Below, piece by piece: positions 1 through 5,600 of a DNA stretch of 10,301 nucleotides; position 1 is the stretch's first letter, and each line of letters starts with the position of its first letter. The position numbers and the translations under genes are program-made. The notes under the pieces were generated by a model that was not told the DNA's origin, ran no database searches, and worked only from the letters and a program-made list of their open reading frames with translations. The DNA comes from Bacteroidales bacterium (GTDB lineage: Bacteria; Bacteroidota; Bacteroidia; Bacteroidales; Muribaculaceae): assembly GCA_004552395.1 (NCBI GenBank), contig SFOK01000060.1, positions 1 through 10,301 of the forward strand. Reading direction: 5' to 3'.

Positions 1-16
1 CTATTTTGTGTGAACA

Positions 17-487
17 ATGAGAAACGCTGAAGAACTTGAAGGCGTGTCGCTGCTGGGGAATCAGGGCACCGTCTACCCCACAGACTATAATCCCGACTTG
101 CTCGAGACGTTTGTCAACAAACATCCCGGCCGCGAATATGTGGTCACTTTCGACTGCCCCGAGTTCACCACCCTCTGCCCAAAGACCGGACAGCCCGATT
201 TTGGCCATATCTATATCTCCTATATCCCCCGCGAACGAATGGTGGAGAGCAAGAGTCTCAAGCTCTATCTCTTCAGCTTCCGCAATCACGGCGATTTCCA
301 TGAGGATGTGGTCAACATTATCATGAACGACCTGTGGAACCTCATGGACCCCCGCTACATCGAGGTGAGGGGTATCTTCATGCCCCGCGGCGGCATAAGC
401 ATATGGCCTTTCGCCAACCGCGGCGACGCCGACCATGAGGCTATGGCATCTCAGCGCCGCCTCGACATATTCCGCAAACTCCCCTGA
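17..487 (+). CDS. queF: NADPH-dependent 7-cyano-7-deazaguanine reductase (preQ0 reductase)
   Basis: QueF reduces the nitrile of preQ0 to the aminomethyl group of preQ1 with NADPH, the last free-base step of queuosine-precursor synthesis in the cytoplasm. The 156-residue protein has the size of the short, single-domain (B. subtilis-like) QueF. Visible residues are the nucleophilic Cys54 in [13 protein letters not shown], the general acid Asp61, the family motif ESKSLKLY at 77-84 that binds NADPH, and the substrate-binding pair His95-Glu96. These line up with Cys55, Asp62, His96 and Glu97 of the B. subtilis enzyme. An in-frame TGA at 11-13 lies just before the ATG, so the start is well fixed; that TGA could also end an upstream gene outside the window. 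No clear Shine-Dalgarno is seen, as usual in Bacteroidota. It is the first of four same-strand queuosine genes and queC follows after 64 bp. Confidence 0.96.
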   Translation: MRNAEELEGVSLLGNQGTVYPTDYNPDLLETFVNKHPGREYVVTFDCPEFTTLCPKTGQPDFGHIYISYIPRERMVESKSLKLYLFSFRNHGDFHEDVVNIIMNDLWNLMDPRYIEVRGIFMPRGGISIWPFANRGDADHEAMASQRRLDIFRKLP

Positions 488-551
488 GCCGTCCGCTCTA
501 AACTCTTCTCCACCCGCAAACCTTTTGCTACCTCAATCTTACAGCAAGACA

Positions 552-1232
552 ATGAAAGCCGAAAAAGATTCCATACTGATTCTCTCCGGTGGAATGGACT
601 CCACCACCATGCTCTATGAGTATGCCGACCGTATCGAGCTGGCTGTCAGTTTCAACTACGGCTCCAACCATAACGCGCGCGAGATAGCTTGCGCCGCCGA
701 AAACTGCCGCCGTCTGCGCATTCAGCACCTCGTGATACCTCTCGACTTCATAGCCCGCTACTTCAACAGCTCGCTCCTCTCAGGCGCCGAGGCTATACCC
801 GAAGGTGCCTACAGCTCGGAAAATATGCGCAGCACTGTGGTGCCTTTCCGCAACGGTATCATGCTCGCCGTTGCCGCAGGTCTGGCCGAAAACTACGGCC
901 TCAAACACCTCATGGTCGCCAACCATTTCGGCGACCACACTATCTATCCCGACTGCACCCGCGCTTTCGTGGACGCCATGAGCGAAGCCGTGAAGATGGG
1001 TACATTCCCCGGTATCACTATTCTGGCACCTTACACCGACATCACCAAGAGCGACATCGCACGCCGGGGTAAGAAGCTCGGTTTGGACTATTCGCTCACT
1101 TATTCCTGCTATAAGGGTGGCGAAAAACATTGCGGCAAGTGCGGTACCTGCATCGAACGCCGCAAAGCCTTGCGCGACGCCGGTATCGACGATCCCACCG
1201 TCTACGAAGACGATGCCACACCGCTCGACTGA
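552..1232 (+). CDS. queC: 7-cyano-7-deazaguanine synthase (preQ0 synthase)
   Basis: QueC turns 7-carboxy-7-deazaguanine (CDG) into preQ0 using ammonia and ATP, through an adenylated intermediate and an amide. The 226-residue protein starts with the PP-loop ATPase motif SGGMDST at residues 12-18. It ends with the QueC zinc site, four cysteines at 186, 194, 197 and 200 (spacing CX7CX2CX2C), inside SCYKGGEKHCGKCGTC. The reading frame stays open upstream to an ATG at 435, but those 39 extra residues overlap queF and precede the normal N-terminus. The ATG at 552 puts the PP-loop about ten residues in, as in known QueC proteins. It lies 64 bp after queF and 60 bp before queD on the same strand, so co-transcription is likely. 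The spacers are pyrimidine-rich with no obvious ribosome binding site. Confidence 0.96.
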   Translation: MKAEKDSILILSGGMDSTTMLYEYADRIELAVSFNYGSNHNAREIACAAENCRRLRIQHLVIPLDFIARYFNSSLLSGAEAIPEGAYSSENMRSTVVPFRNGIMLAVAAGLAENYGLKHLMVANHFGDHTIYPDCTRAFVDAMSEAVKMGTFPGITILAPYTDITKSDIARRGKKLGLDYSLTYSCYKGGEKHCGKCGTCIERRKALRDAGIDDPTVYEDDATPLD

Positions 1233-1292
1233 CCCGCAGCACTTCCTCTTTCCCCTCCTCTTTACTAACCCTCTGGCAACCCCAAGATCTGA

Positions 1293-1625
1293 ATGTATTA
1301 TATTAAGAAACGTATAGAGATATCCGCCGCCCACAGGCTCTCGCTCAGCTACGAGAGCAAATGCTCGGCTGTGCACGGCCACAACTGGATCCTCTGCATC
1401 CACTGCCGGGCCAAAGAACTCAATGCCGACGGGATGATTGTCGATTTCACTCATGTCAAGAATATGATCCGCGACAAGATGGACCATAAGGTGCTCAACG
1501 ATGTGTTCGACTTTAACCCCACGGCTGAAAACATAGCGCGCTGGGTAGTGGAGAACGTCCCGGCTTGCTACCGCTGCGACATCATAGAGAGCGAAGGAAA
1601 TTCCGCCGCTTACGAGATAGACTGA
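1293..1625 (+). CDS. queD: 6-carboxy-5,6,7,8-tetrahydropterin synthase (QueD/PTPS family)
   Basis: QueD converts 7,8-dihydroneopterin triphosphate to 6-carboxytetrahydropterin, the first committed step after GTP cyclohydrolase I (no folE in this window). At 110 residues it is a compact member of the PTPS fold family. The zinc ligands His14, His28 and His30 are visible in AAHRL and VHGHNW. The catalytic cysteine is Cys24 in KCSAVHGH, the Asp64-His65 pair sits in MDHKVLND, and Glu99 aligns with the catalytic Glu110 of E. coli QueD. The Cys at the AVHGH motif favours QueD over eukaryotic-type PTPS and over the folate-pathway PTPS-III type. The first residues MYYIKKRIEISAAHRL match the family N-terminus, which supports the ATG at 1293. 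Its substrate and product fit the adjacent queC and queE. Confidence 0.95.
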   Translation: MYYIKKRIEISAAHRLSLSYESKCSAVHGHNWILCIHCRAKELNADGMIVDFTHVKNMIRDKMDHKVLNDVFDFNPTAENIARWVVENVPACYRCDIIESEGNSAAYEID

Positions 1626-1657
1626 ACCCTCCCGGCAGCCCCGTCCCGGCCGCCCTG

Positions 1658-1720
1658 AAATTGTAGGGACGCACGGCTCGTGCGTCCGGCTCCGCAAGCG
1701 CCTAATTATCAATCCGGTAT
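1658..1720. repeat. REP-like palindromic repeat, copy 1 (between queD and queE)
   Basis: The core 1667-1687 is a perfect palindrome: GGACGCACG, loop GCT, CGTGCGTCC. The same unit, preceded by AAATTGTAG and followed about 15 bases later by ATTATCAAYCCGGTAT, recurs at 3819-3880. A small second hairpin, GGGTG-CTT-CACCC, lies just downstream at 1721-1733. It fills much of the 156-bp queD-queE gap. I read it as a dispersed REP-like intergenic repeat. It might affect mRNA stability or read-through into queE, but the sequence does not show this. Confidence 0.75.
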
Positions 1721-1781
1721 GGGTGCTTCACCCGGGTCCTCACAGCCTCCGGTCCCCCCCGCAGCTAATCCCCAAACGCGC

Positions 1782-2390
1782 ATGAGAAAAATCAACGAGA
1801 TATTCTATTCCCTTCAGGGTGAAGGCGCCCACACCGGCGTCCCCGTGGTCTTCGTGCGCTTCTCGGGCTGCAACCTCCGCTGCCCCTTCTGCGACACAAG
1901 CCATGAGAACGGCGAGCTCCTCACAGAATCCGACATAGCGCAGTTCATCAACGCATATCCGGCCGAGTGGATCGTTCTCACCGGAGGCGAACCGTCGCTC
2001 TTCATCGACGAGGAGTTCATACGCTTCCTCCACATTTCCACCGGCAAGAAGATAGCCATAGAGACCAACGGCACCAACCCGGTGCCCGAGACCGTGGACT
2101 GGGTCACTTTCTCGCCCAAGTTCGGTATAGCCGGGCCGAGCGACCCTCTGGCCGCCAACCTCCGTCTCCGCATGGCCCACGAGATAAAGGTCGTGGATCT
2201 GGGGCAGGACCTGGAGCCGTACTTCCTTCTCCCTCAGGTCACTTCCCTCACTCGCATGTTTCTGCAGCCTTGCTTCACTCCTGATCCCGTGCAGTTCCGG
2301 AGCAATATACACCGCACGGTGGAGCGCGTGAAAGCCGACCCGCGGTGGCAGCTCTCGGCCCAGCTCCACAGATTTCTCTCCATTCCCTGA
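1782..2390 (+). CDS. queE: 7-carboxy-7-deazaguanine synthase (radical SAM enzyme)
   Basis: QueE rearranges 6-carboxytetrahydropterin to 7-carboxy-7-deazaguanine (CDG), using S-adenosylmethionine and one [4Fe-4S] cluster. The 202-residue protein has the family's YSLQGEG motif near residue 10. The radical-SAM cysteines Cys30, Cys34 and Cys37 lie in SGCNLRCPFCDT (canonical CX3CX2C), and the SAM-contact motif TGGEP is at 67-71. A conserved QPC stands near the C-terminus. It is somewhat shorter than E. coli QueE (223 residues) and lacks that protein's cluster-loop insertion. The frame extends upstream to a GTG at 1680, but that part crosses the REP-like palindrome and encodes a Pro/Ser-rich string, so the ATG at 1782 (MRKINEIFYSLQGEG) is chosen. 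It completes the set QueD, QueE, QueC, QueF for preQ1. Confidence 0.95.
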   Translation: MRKINEIFYSLQGEGAHTGVPVVFVRFSGCNLRCPFCDTSHENGELLTESDIAQFINAYPAEWIVLTGGEPSLFIDEEFIRFLHISTGKKIAIETNGTNPVPETVDWVTFSPKFGIAGPSDPLAANLRLRMAHEIKVVDLGQDLEPYFLLPQVTSLTRMFLQPCFTPDPVQFRSNIHRTVERVKADPRWQLSAQLHRFLSIP

Positions 2391-2548
2391 CCCTCACCCT
2401 CTCATATTGATTTCTGCGGTTTGCGTCTCTTCTGATTTTTGATATTTCGTCAGAGTGTCCAAACGCTTGATAATCAGATTTGTATCCCTCGGTTAGGGTG
2501 ACAGTTGTTTACCGCTGCTTCAACTTATTTACTATATCTGTCGCAAAA

Positions 2549-2580
2549 TTTAGGAATATAGAAAGTTTTTATTACCTTTG
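2549..2580 (+). promoter_or_regulatory. Bacteroidota-type promoter for ansA
   Basis: The -7 box TACCTTTG (2573-2580) matches TAnnTTTG exactly. A -33 box TTTA (2549-2552, consensus TTTG) lies 20 bp upstream, within the usual 19-21 bp. The surroundings are AT-rich against a GC-rich genome. The predicted transcript start is a few bases after 2580, giving a leader of roughly 110 bases to the ansA ATG. Confidence 0.7.
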
Positions 2581-2673
2581 TGAATAATTTGAAGATTGGC
2601 AATACCATCGAAATAACACTATTCCTTAGCCCCGACAGGGCCGGAGAACGTTACGACCATCATCTAAACCCAT

Positions 2674-2695
2674 TAAGAAGAACATAAGAAGAACA
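2674..2695 (+). repeat. Two tandem 11-bp units (TAAGAAGAACA) at the ansA start
   Basis: TAAGAAGAACA occurs twice head to tail at 2674-2684 and 2685-2695, ending two bases before the ansA ATG at 2698. The purine-rich AAGAAG parts could help ribosome binding. The perfect duplication looks like a slippage event and could vary between strains. Confidence 0.7.
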
Positions 2696-2697
2696 CT

Positions 2698-3741
2698 ATG
2701 ACACAGACCCCCAGGATAATGATCATTTATACCGGAGGAACTATCGGCATGATCGAGAATCAGAAGGACCACACGCTGCAGCCCTTCAATTTCGACCATC
2801 TCATGGAGAATGTCCCCAAGATCAAGATGCTTGATTACGACATCACCAACTTCCAGTTCCAGCCCCCGATAGACTCTTCCAACATGAGTCCGGCTCATTG
2901 GGATGACATGGCCCGTGTCATCGAGGATAACTACGAGCAAGTCGACGGTTTCGTGGTCCTGCACGGCACCGACACTATGGCTTACACGGCCTCGGCCCTC
3001 AGCTTCATGCTTGGCAACCTCCAGAAACCGGTCATCATAACCGGCTCGCAACTCCCCATAGGCGAGGTGAGGACCGACGGCGAGGAGAACCTTATCACAG
3101 CCCTCCAGGTGGCTGCCGCACGCACATCCGACGGCAAGCCGATGGTCCGCGAGGTAGCCATCCTCTTCGAGAACTATCTCTGGCGTGGCAACAGAAGCAC
3201 AAAACGTTCGGCCGACAATTTCAACGCTTTCCGCTCGCCCAATTACCCCGAGCTTGCCCATATAGGTCTGGAAATCAACTTCCTCAAAGATAACCTCTAC
3301 CGCCATGAAGAAGGCGAAGGCCTTCCTCTGCAGGTTCATTACAATTTCTCGAGCGATGTCGAGGTGCTCTTCCTCTTCCCCGGCATGAGCCGCAACGTCA
3401 TAACCCGCTCGCTGGAGACACCCGGCCTCAAAGGTGTGGTACTCAAGACCTTCGGTGCGGGCAACGCTCCCGGATGCCCCTGGTTCCTCCAGGCGCTGCG
3501 CAAGGCTATCGACAACGGCGTGGTGGTGGTCAACGTCACACAGTGCCCCAACGGAACCGTGATGCAGAAGCTCTACGCGACCGGCGATCAGCTCGCCGAG
3601 TTAGGATGCATCTCCGGCTCCGATATCACCACCGAGGCCGCCATCACCAAACTCATGTATCTCTTCGGACAGAATCTCACACCCGAAGAAGTGAAACGCT
3701 GTTTCGGCGTCTCCCTCCGCGGCGAAATCTCCCAGCACTAA
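2698..3741 (+). CDS. ansA: Type I (cytoplasmic-type) L-asparaginase
   Basis: AnsA hydrolyses L-asparagine to aspartate and ammonia. The 347-residue protein resembles E. coli AnsA (EcAI) along its whole length and has no signal peptide, so it should act in the cytoplasm. The N-terminal motif YTGGTIG (11-17) carries the nucleophile Thr15. The second motif HGTDTMAYTASALSFML (from 89) carries the Thr91-Asp92 pair, and Lys169 in RGNRSTK matches the catalytic lysine. The residues that form the allosteric asparagine site in E. coli AnsA also appear kept: Thr168 and the cysteine of VTQC (Cys283, equivalent to Cys273). Activation by asparagine is therefore plausible, though this is inference. A glutamine-active homologue cannot be excluded from sequence alone. 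It has its own promoter and is followed by a repeat-rich gap before convergent miaA. Confidence 0.95.
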   Translation: MTQTPRIMIIYTGGTIGMIENQKDHTLQPFNFDHLMENVPKIKMLDYDITNFQFQPPIDSSNMSPAHWDDMARVIEDNYEQVDGFVVLHGTDTMAYTASALSFMLGNLQKPVIITGSQLPIGEVRTDGEENLITALQVAAARTSDGKPMVREVAILFENYLWRGNRSTKRSADNFNAFRSPNYPELAHIGLEINFLKDNLYRHEEGEGLPLQVHYNFSSDVEVLFLFPGMSRNVITRSLETPGLKGVVLKTFGAGNAPGCPWFLQALRKAIDNGVVVVNVTQCPNGTVMQKLYATGDQLAELGCISGSDITTEAAITKLMYLFGQNLTPEEVKRCFGVSLRGEISQH

Positions 3742-3750
3742 TCCCCCGTG

Positions 3751-3815
3751 CCTCTCCCGGCATTATTCCCCGCCTTTTGGCATTCTTTTCCCTCTCCCGG
3801 CATTCTTTCCCCGCC
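3751..3815. repeat. Short direct repeat, 40-bp period, after ansA
   Basis: CCTCTCCCGGCATTATTCCC at 3751 recurs at 3791 as CCTCTCCCGGCATTCTTTCC, and each is followed by CCGCC or CGCC. One full unit and a partial second copy are visible, immediately downstream of ansA. Confidence 0.6.
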
Positions 3816-3818
3816 TCA

Positions 3819-3880
3819 AAATTGTAGGGACGCACTGCTCGTGCGTTCGTTCCGTATATTTCTGATTATCAACCCGGTAT
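3819..3880. repeat. REP-like palindromic repeat, copy 2
   Basis: This is the same unit as at 1658-1720. AAATTGTAG is followed by a stem GGACGCAC (3828-3835), a five-base loop and GTGCGTTC (3841-3848), with one G-T wobble. ATTATCAACCCGGTAT ends the unit. The right-hand conserved block and matching overall length show that more than the palindrome is shared. It lies in the ansA-miaA spacer. Confidence 0.75.
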
Positions 3881-3900
3881 TGCCGCCGGTCTCATCCCCC

Positions 3901-3998
3901 GTGCCCTCCCTTGCCGCTTGTGCGCCCGTGCCCTCCCTTGCCGCTTGTGCGCCCGCGCCCTCCCTTGCCGCTTGTGCGCCCGCGCCCTCCCTTGCCGT
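3901..3998. repeat. 27-bp tandem repeat (about 3.6 copies)
   Basis: Units start at 3901, 3928 and 3955, with a partial unit at 3982. Each begins G(T/C)GCCCTCCCTTGCCGC and ends TTGTGCGCCC. The first two are identical and the third differs at one base (T to C), so the array is recent. Twenty-seven is a multiple of three, so open frames pass through it, but the encoded peptide (PSLAACAP-type) continues into no recognisable protein. I treat it as a non-coding minisatellite. Confidence 0.85.
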
Positions 3999-4083
3999 CT
4001 TACCTGCGGCGCAAAATTTCCATCAACCCCGCGCCTCATCATGCAAGAGCTTCCTTCCTCATAATGCGCAGCCCCTTTTGGTA

Positions 4084-4102
4084 TTCAAGCTGCAAGCTTG
4101 AA
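4084..4102. repeat. 8-bp perfect inverted repeat (hairpin)
   Basis: TTCAAGCT, loop GCA, AGCTTGAA. It lies between convergent genes, but no T-run follows on either side, so calling it a terminator is not justified. Confidence 0.4.
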
Positions 4103-4157
4103 CTTGCCTCACCAGCCGTCCTCTTCACTTCCCTCCGGAGGTAAAATTTTTGTTTTT

Positions 4158-4211
4158 GCGGCGAGCTTTAGCGAAGCCTCCGATATCTACGATCCATCCG
4201 ATTCTCGCCGC
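4158..4211. repeat. Inverted pair GCGGCGAG / CTCGCCGC
   Basis: The arms 4158-4165 and 4204-4211 are perfectly complementary over 8 bp, with a 38-base loop. The right arm lies in TCCGATTCTCGCCG (4197-4210), a 14-base word also present at 9162-9175, where it too pairs with a CGGCGAG arm. T-rich DNA precedes the left arm on the plus strand, which is the wrong side for a terminator in either direction. Confidence 0.4.
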
Positions 4212-4265
4212 TCGGCTCCGATCCCTCTGATAATTCCGATAATTCTGATTATTCCGACACTCCGA

Positions 4266-5180
4266 TTATTCCGATCTCTCCGCTATCGCGCTTAGTATCT
4301 CCTCTACGGGCTCCTGTTGTGTGATGTCTATCATGCGGTAGCCGCCGTCGCGCGCTATCCAGTTGAGCTGTTTTTTTGCGTAGACGCGGGTGTTTTTCTT
4401 CAACCTCTCGGTGGCGAAAGAGAGTGTCCATTCGCCGTCGATTACCCGCAGCAATTCTTTTACACCTACGGTATTGAGCGAGTTCAGGTGCCGAAGATGC
4501 GCCACACTCTCCACCTCGGCAAGCATGCCTTGCGCAACCATGAGATCCGTGCGCCGGTTTATCCGCTCGAATATCACCTCTCTTGGAGCCGTGAGCGCGA
4601 ATTTAAGTATCCGGAAAGGCCTCTCTCTCTTGCGCCCGGTGCGTAGTTCCGTACAGGTGCGTCCGCTCTCCTCGCATATCTCCAGTGCGTGCATCACCCG
4701 CCGTGTGTTGTTCGCATCGACTGTGGCTGCATACTCGGGGTCGAGTTTCCGCAGACGTTCCATGACTCCTTCGAGACCCTCGTGGGCGTAGATCTGCTTC
4801 ACCTGTTCGCGGACCCGTTCGCTTATGTCCGGCAGCTCGTCGATGCCGTAGCAGACCGAGTCGATATACATCATGGAGCCGCCGCAGAGTATCGCGTAGG
4901 GACTGCGCGTGAATATGTCGGAAAGAATACGCAACGACTCCTCGCCGAAGAGCGCTGCGCTGTAGTATTGGTCAAGATCGAGTGTGCCGGCCAGGTGATG
5001 CCTGACTGCGGTCAGCTGCTCGGGCGTGGGAGCCGCCGTAGTGATCGGGAGTCCGCGGTAGATCTGCCGGCTGTCGGCCGAGATTATCTCCGTGCCGAGC
5101 CGACGGGCCAACTCCACAGCCACAGCCGATTTGCCTATCCCCGTAGGCCCTGTGATCACTATGAGTGTGGGTGCAGGCAT
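4266..5180 (-). CDS. miaA: tRNA dimethylallyltransferase (i6A37 synthesis)
   Basis: MiaA transfers the dimethylallyl group of DMAPP to N6 of A37 in tRNAs that read codons starting with U. The 304-residue protein has the usual length. The P-loop GPTGIGKS lies at 11-18. The SADSRQIYRGLPITTAAPT segment at 34-52 carries the catalytic Asp36 and tRNA-contacting residues. GGSMMYID replaces the more common GGTGLYIDA, and TVDANNTRRVMHALEI follows. The C-terminal TRVYAKKQLNWIARD is the tRNA-contacting family signature. The ATG at 5180 places the P-loop correctly. The first 43 bp upstream are plain sequence, then the 345-bp inverted-repeat element begins, so any promoter must lie within or beyond that element. 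No MiaB gene is visible here, so ms2i6A formation cannot be judged. Confidence 0.96.
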   Translation of the reverse strand: MPAPTLIVITGPTGIGKSAVAVELARRLGTEIISADSRQIYRGLPITTAAPTPEQLTAVRHHLAGTLDLDQYYSAALFGEESLRILSDIFTRSPYAILCGGSMMYIDSVCYGIDELPDISERVREQVKQIYAHEGLEGVMERLRKLDPEYAATVDANNTRRVMHALEICEESGRTCTELRTGRKRERPFRILKFALTAPREVIFERINRRTDLMVAQGMLAEVESVAHLRHLNSLNTVGVKELLRVIDGEWTLSFATERLKKNTRVYAKKQLNWIARDGGYRMIDITQQEPVEEILSAIAERSE

Positions 5181-5223
5181 CTGAATTTACTGTTTGAACT
5201 GCGGCTGGGTCCGCTGACCCTAA

Positions 5224-5568
5224 GAACCTATTCCACAAAATTTGTTAACGTCAGGGCGGCGGATTTTCGAGAGAATTTCCCCGAGTTGAAGAAGGAGCGA
5301 TGCGGGCATCGTGACTGATGAACCTCGAAGAAATTCGCCGAAAAGACACCGGGCGGAAATAAAATTAAATATAAACCGGAGTCAGTTCTGAAAAAAAAGT
5401 TAATGGATTCACGACAAGGAAAAATGTCAGAAAAACAAGGTCTCGCATCAGCACATCATCTTCGGCGGTGTGACTCAATCGCATAGCCCGCTATGCTCAA
5501 TCGCTCACAGCGCCAAATCTGATGCACTGCTGCGACCCTGACGTTGACAAATTTTGTGGAATAGGCTC
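5224..5568. mobile_element. 345-bp MITE-like element with about 30-bp terminal inverted repeats
   Basis: The end at 5227-5256 starts CCTATTCCACAAAATTTG. It matches the reverse complement of 5536-5565 at 29 of 30 positions, and weaker matching runs a few bases outward (GAA/GAG). A TAA on each outer side (5221-5223 and 5569-5571) could be a 3-bp target duplication. There is no transposase ORF. Inside lie a perfect 6-bp hairpin CGATGC-GG-GCATCG (5298-5311), an AT-rich middle and a long imperfect hairpin (5439-5537). It fills most of the 420-bp miaA-FKBP gap and otherwise I see only short flanks there. A non-autonomous transposable element or a dispersed structured repeat are the best readings. 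The exact ends and the target duplication are inference. Confidence 0.7.
5431..5537 (-). terminator. Long imperfect hairpin plus T-rich tract inside the element
   Basis: The arms 5439-5473 and 5505-5537 pair through the blocks GGTC, GCA, CAG, CATCA, T, GGCG and TGTGA, broken by small mismatches and a two-base bulge. The top is closed by GCATAG-CCCG-CTATGC (5481-5496). Read on the minus strand, the stem is followed directly by TTGTTTTTCTG. That is terminator-like and lies on the coding strand of the FKBP gene, which ends about 60 bases earlier. A structured RNA or folding ssDNA end is an alternative. Confidence 0.4.
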
Positions 5569-5600
5569 TAAAGCCTCATTTCCGCCCCTGATCCGCTGCG

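Larger units (their letters stand above)
2391..2697. other. queE-ansA intergenic region (307 bp)
   Basis: I see no gene here on either strand. The left part after queE is T-rich with only a weak hairpin (CCCT-CGGTT-AGGG near 2488-2500) and no clear terminator. The right part turns AT-rich and carries a Bacteroidota-type promoter (2549-2580) reading into ansA, then a leader of about 110 bases ending in an 11-bp tandem repeat. Confidence 0.6.
3742..4265. other. Repeat-rich gap between convergent ansA and miaA (524 bp)
   Basis: No believable gene lies here. Open frames exist (for example from a GTG at 3748) but they run through the repeats, translate to low-complexity Pro/Ala/Ser-rich peptide and show no family features. 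The stretch holds, in order, a 40-bp-period direct repeat, REP-like copy 2, a 27-bp minisatellite, an 8-bp hairpin and a CGGCGAG/CTCGCCG inverted pair. Last come two copies of GATTATTCCGA (4247-4257 and 4264-4274), the second overlapping the miaA stop. It looks like neutral spacer that has collected repeats. No U-tract terminator was recognised for either gene. Confidence 0.65.

Noticed and set aside
435..551. Longer queC from the ATG at 435
   Set aside because: It overlaps the end of queF, and the added 39 residues precede the normal QueC N-terminus, where the PP-loop lies about ten residues in.
780..1712. 310-residue minus-strand ORF opposite queC and queD
   Set aside because: It spans two well-supported genes and their spacer and shows no family motifs. 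It is a shadow frame in GC-rich DNA.
1680..1781. Longer queE from the GTG at 1680
   Set aside because: The extension runs through the REP-like palindrome and is Pro/Ser-rich. Family homology begins at the ATG 1782.
1740..2369. 209-residue minus-strand ORF opposite queE
   Set aside because: It lies wholly antisense to a gene with clear radical-SAM motifs and has no recognisable features.
2626..3339. 237-residue minus-strand ORF opposite ansA
   Set aside because: It is antisense to a full-length asparaginase and crosses its promoter leader. It has no motifs.
3748..4101. 117-residue ORF with PSLAACAP-type repeats
   Set aside because: It starts at a GTG and passes through the REP-like copy and the minisatellite. 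Its peptide is low-complexity without a family. The repeat has a period divisible by three, which alone keeps frames open.
4132..4141. Palindrome CCTCCGGAGG as a terminator
   Set aside because: It has no loop bases, so it forms a poor RNA hairpin, although a T-rich run follows nearby.
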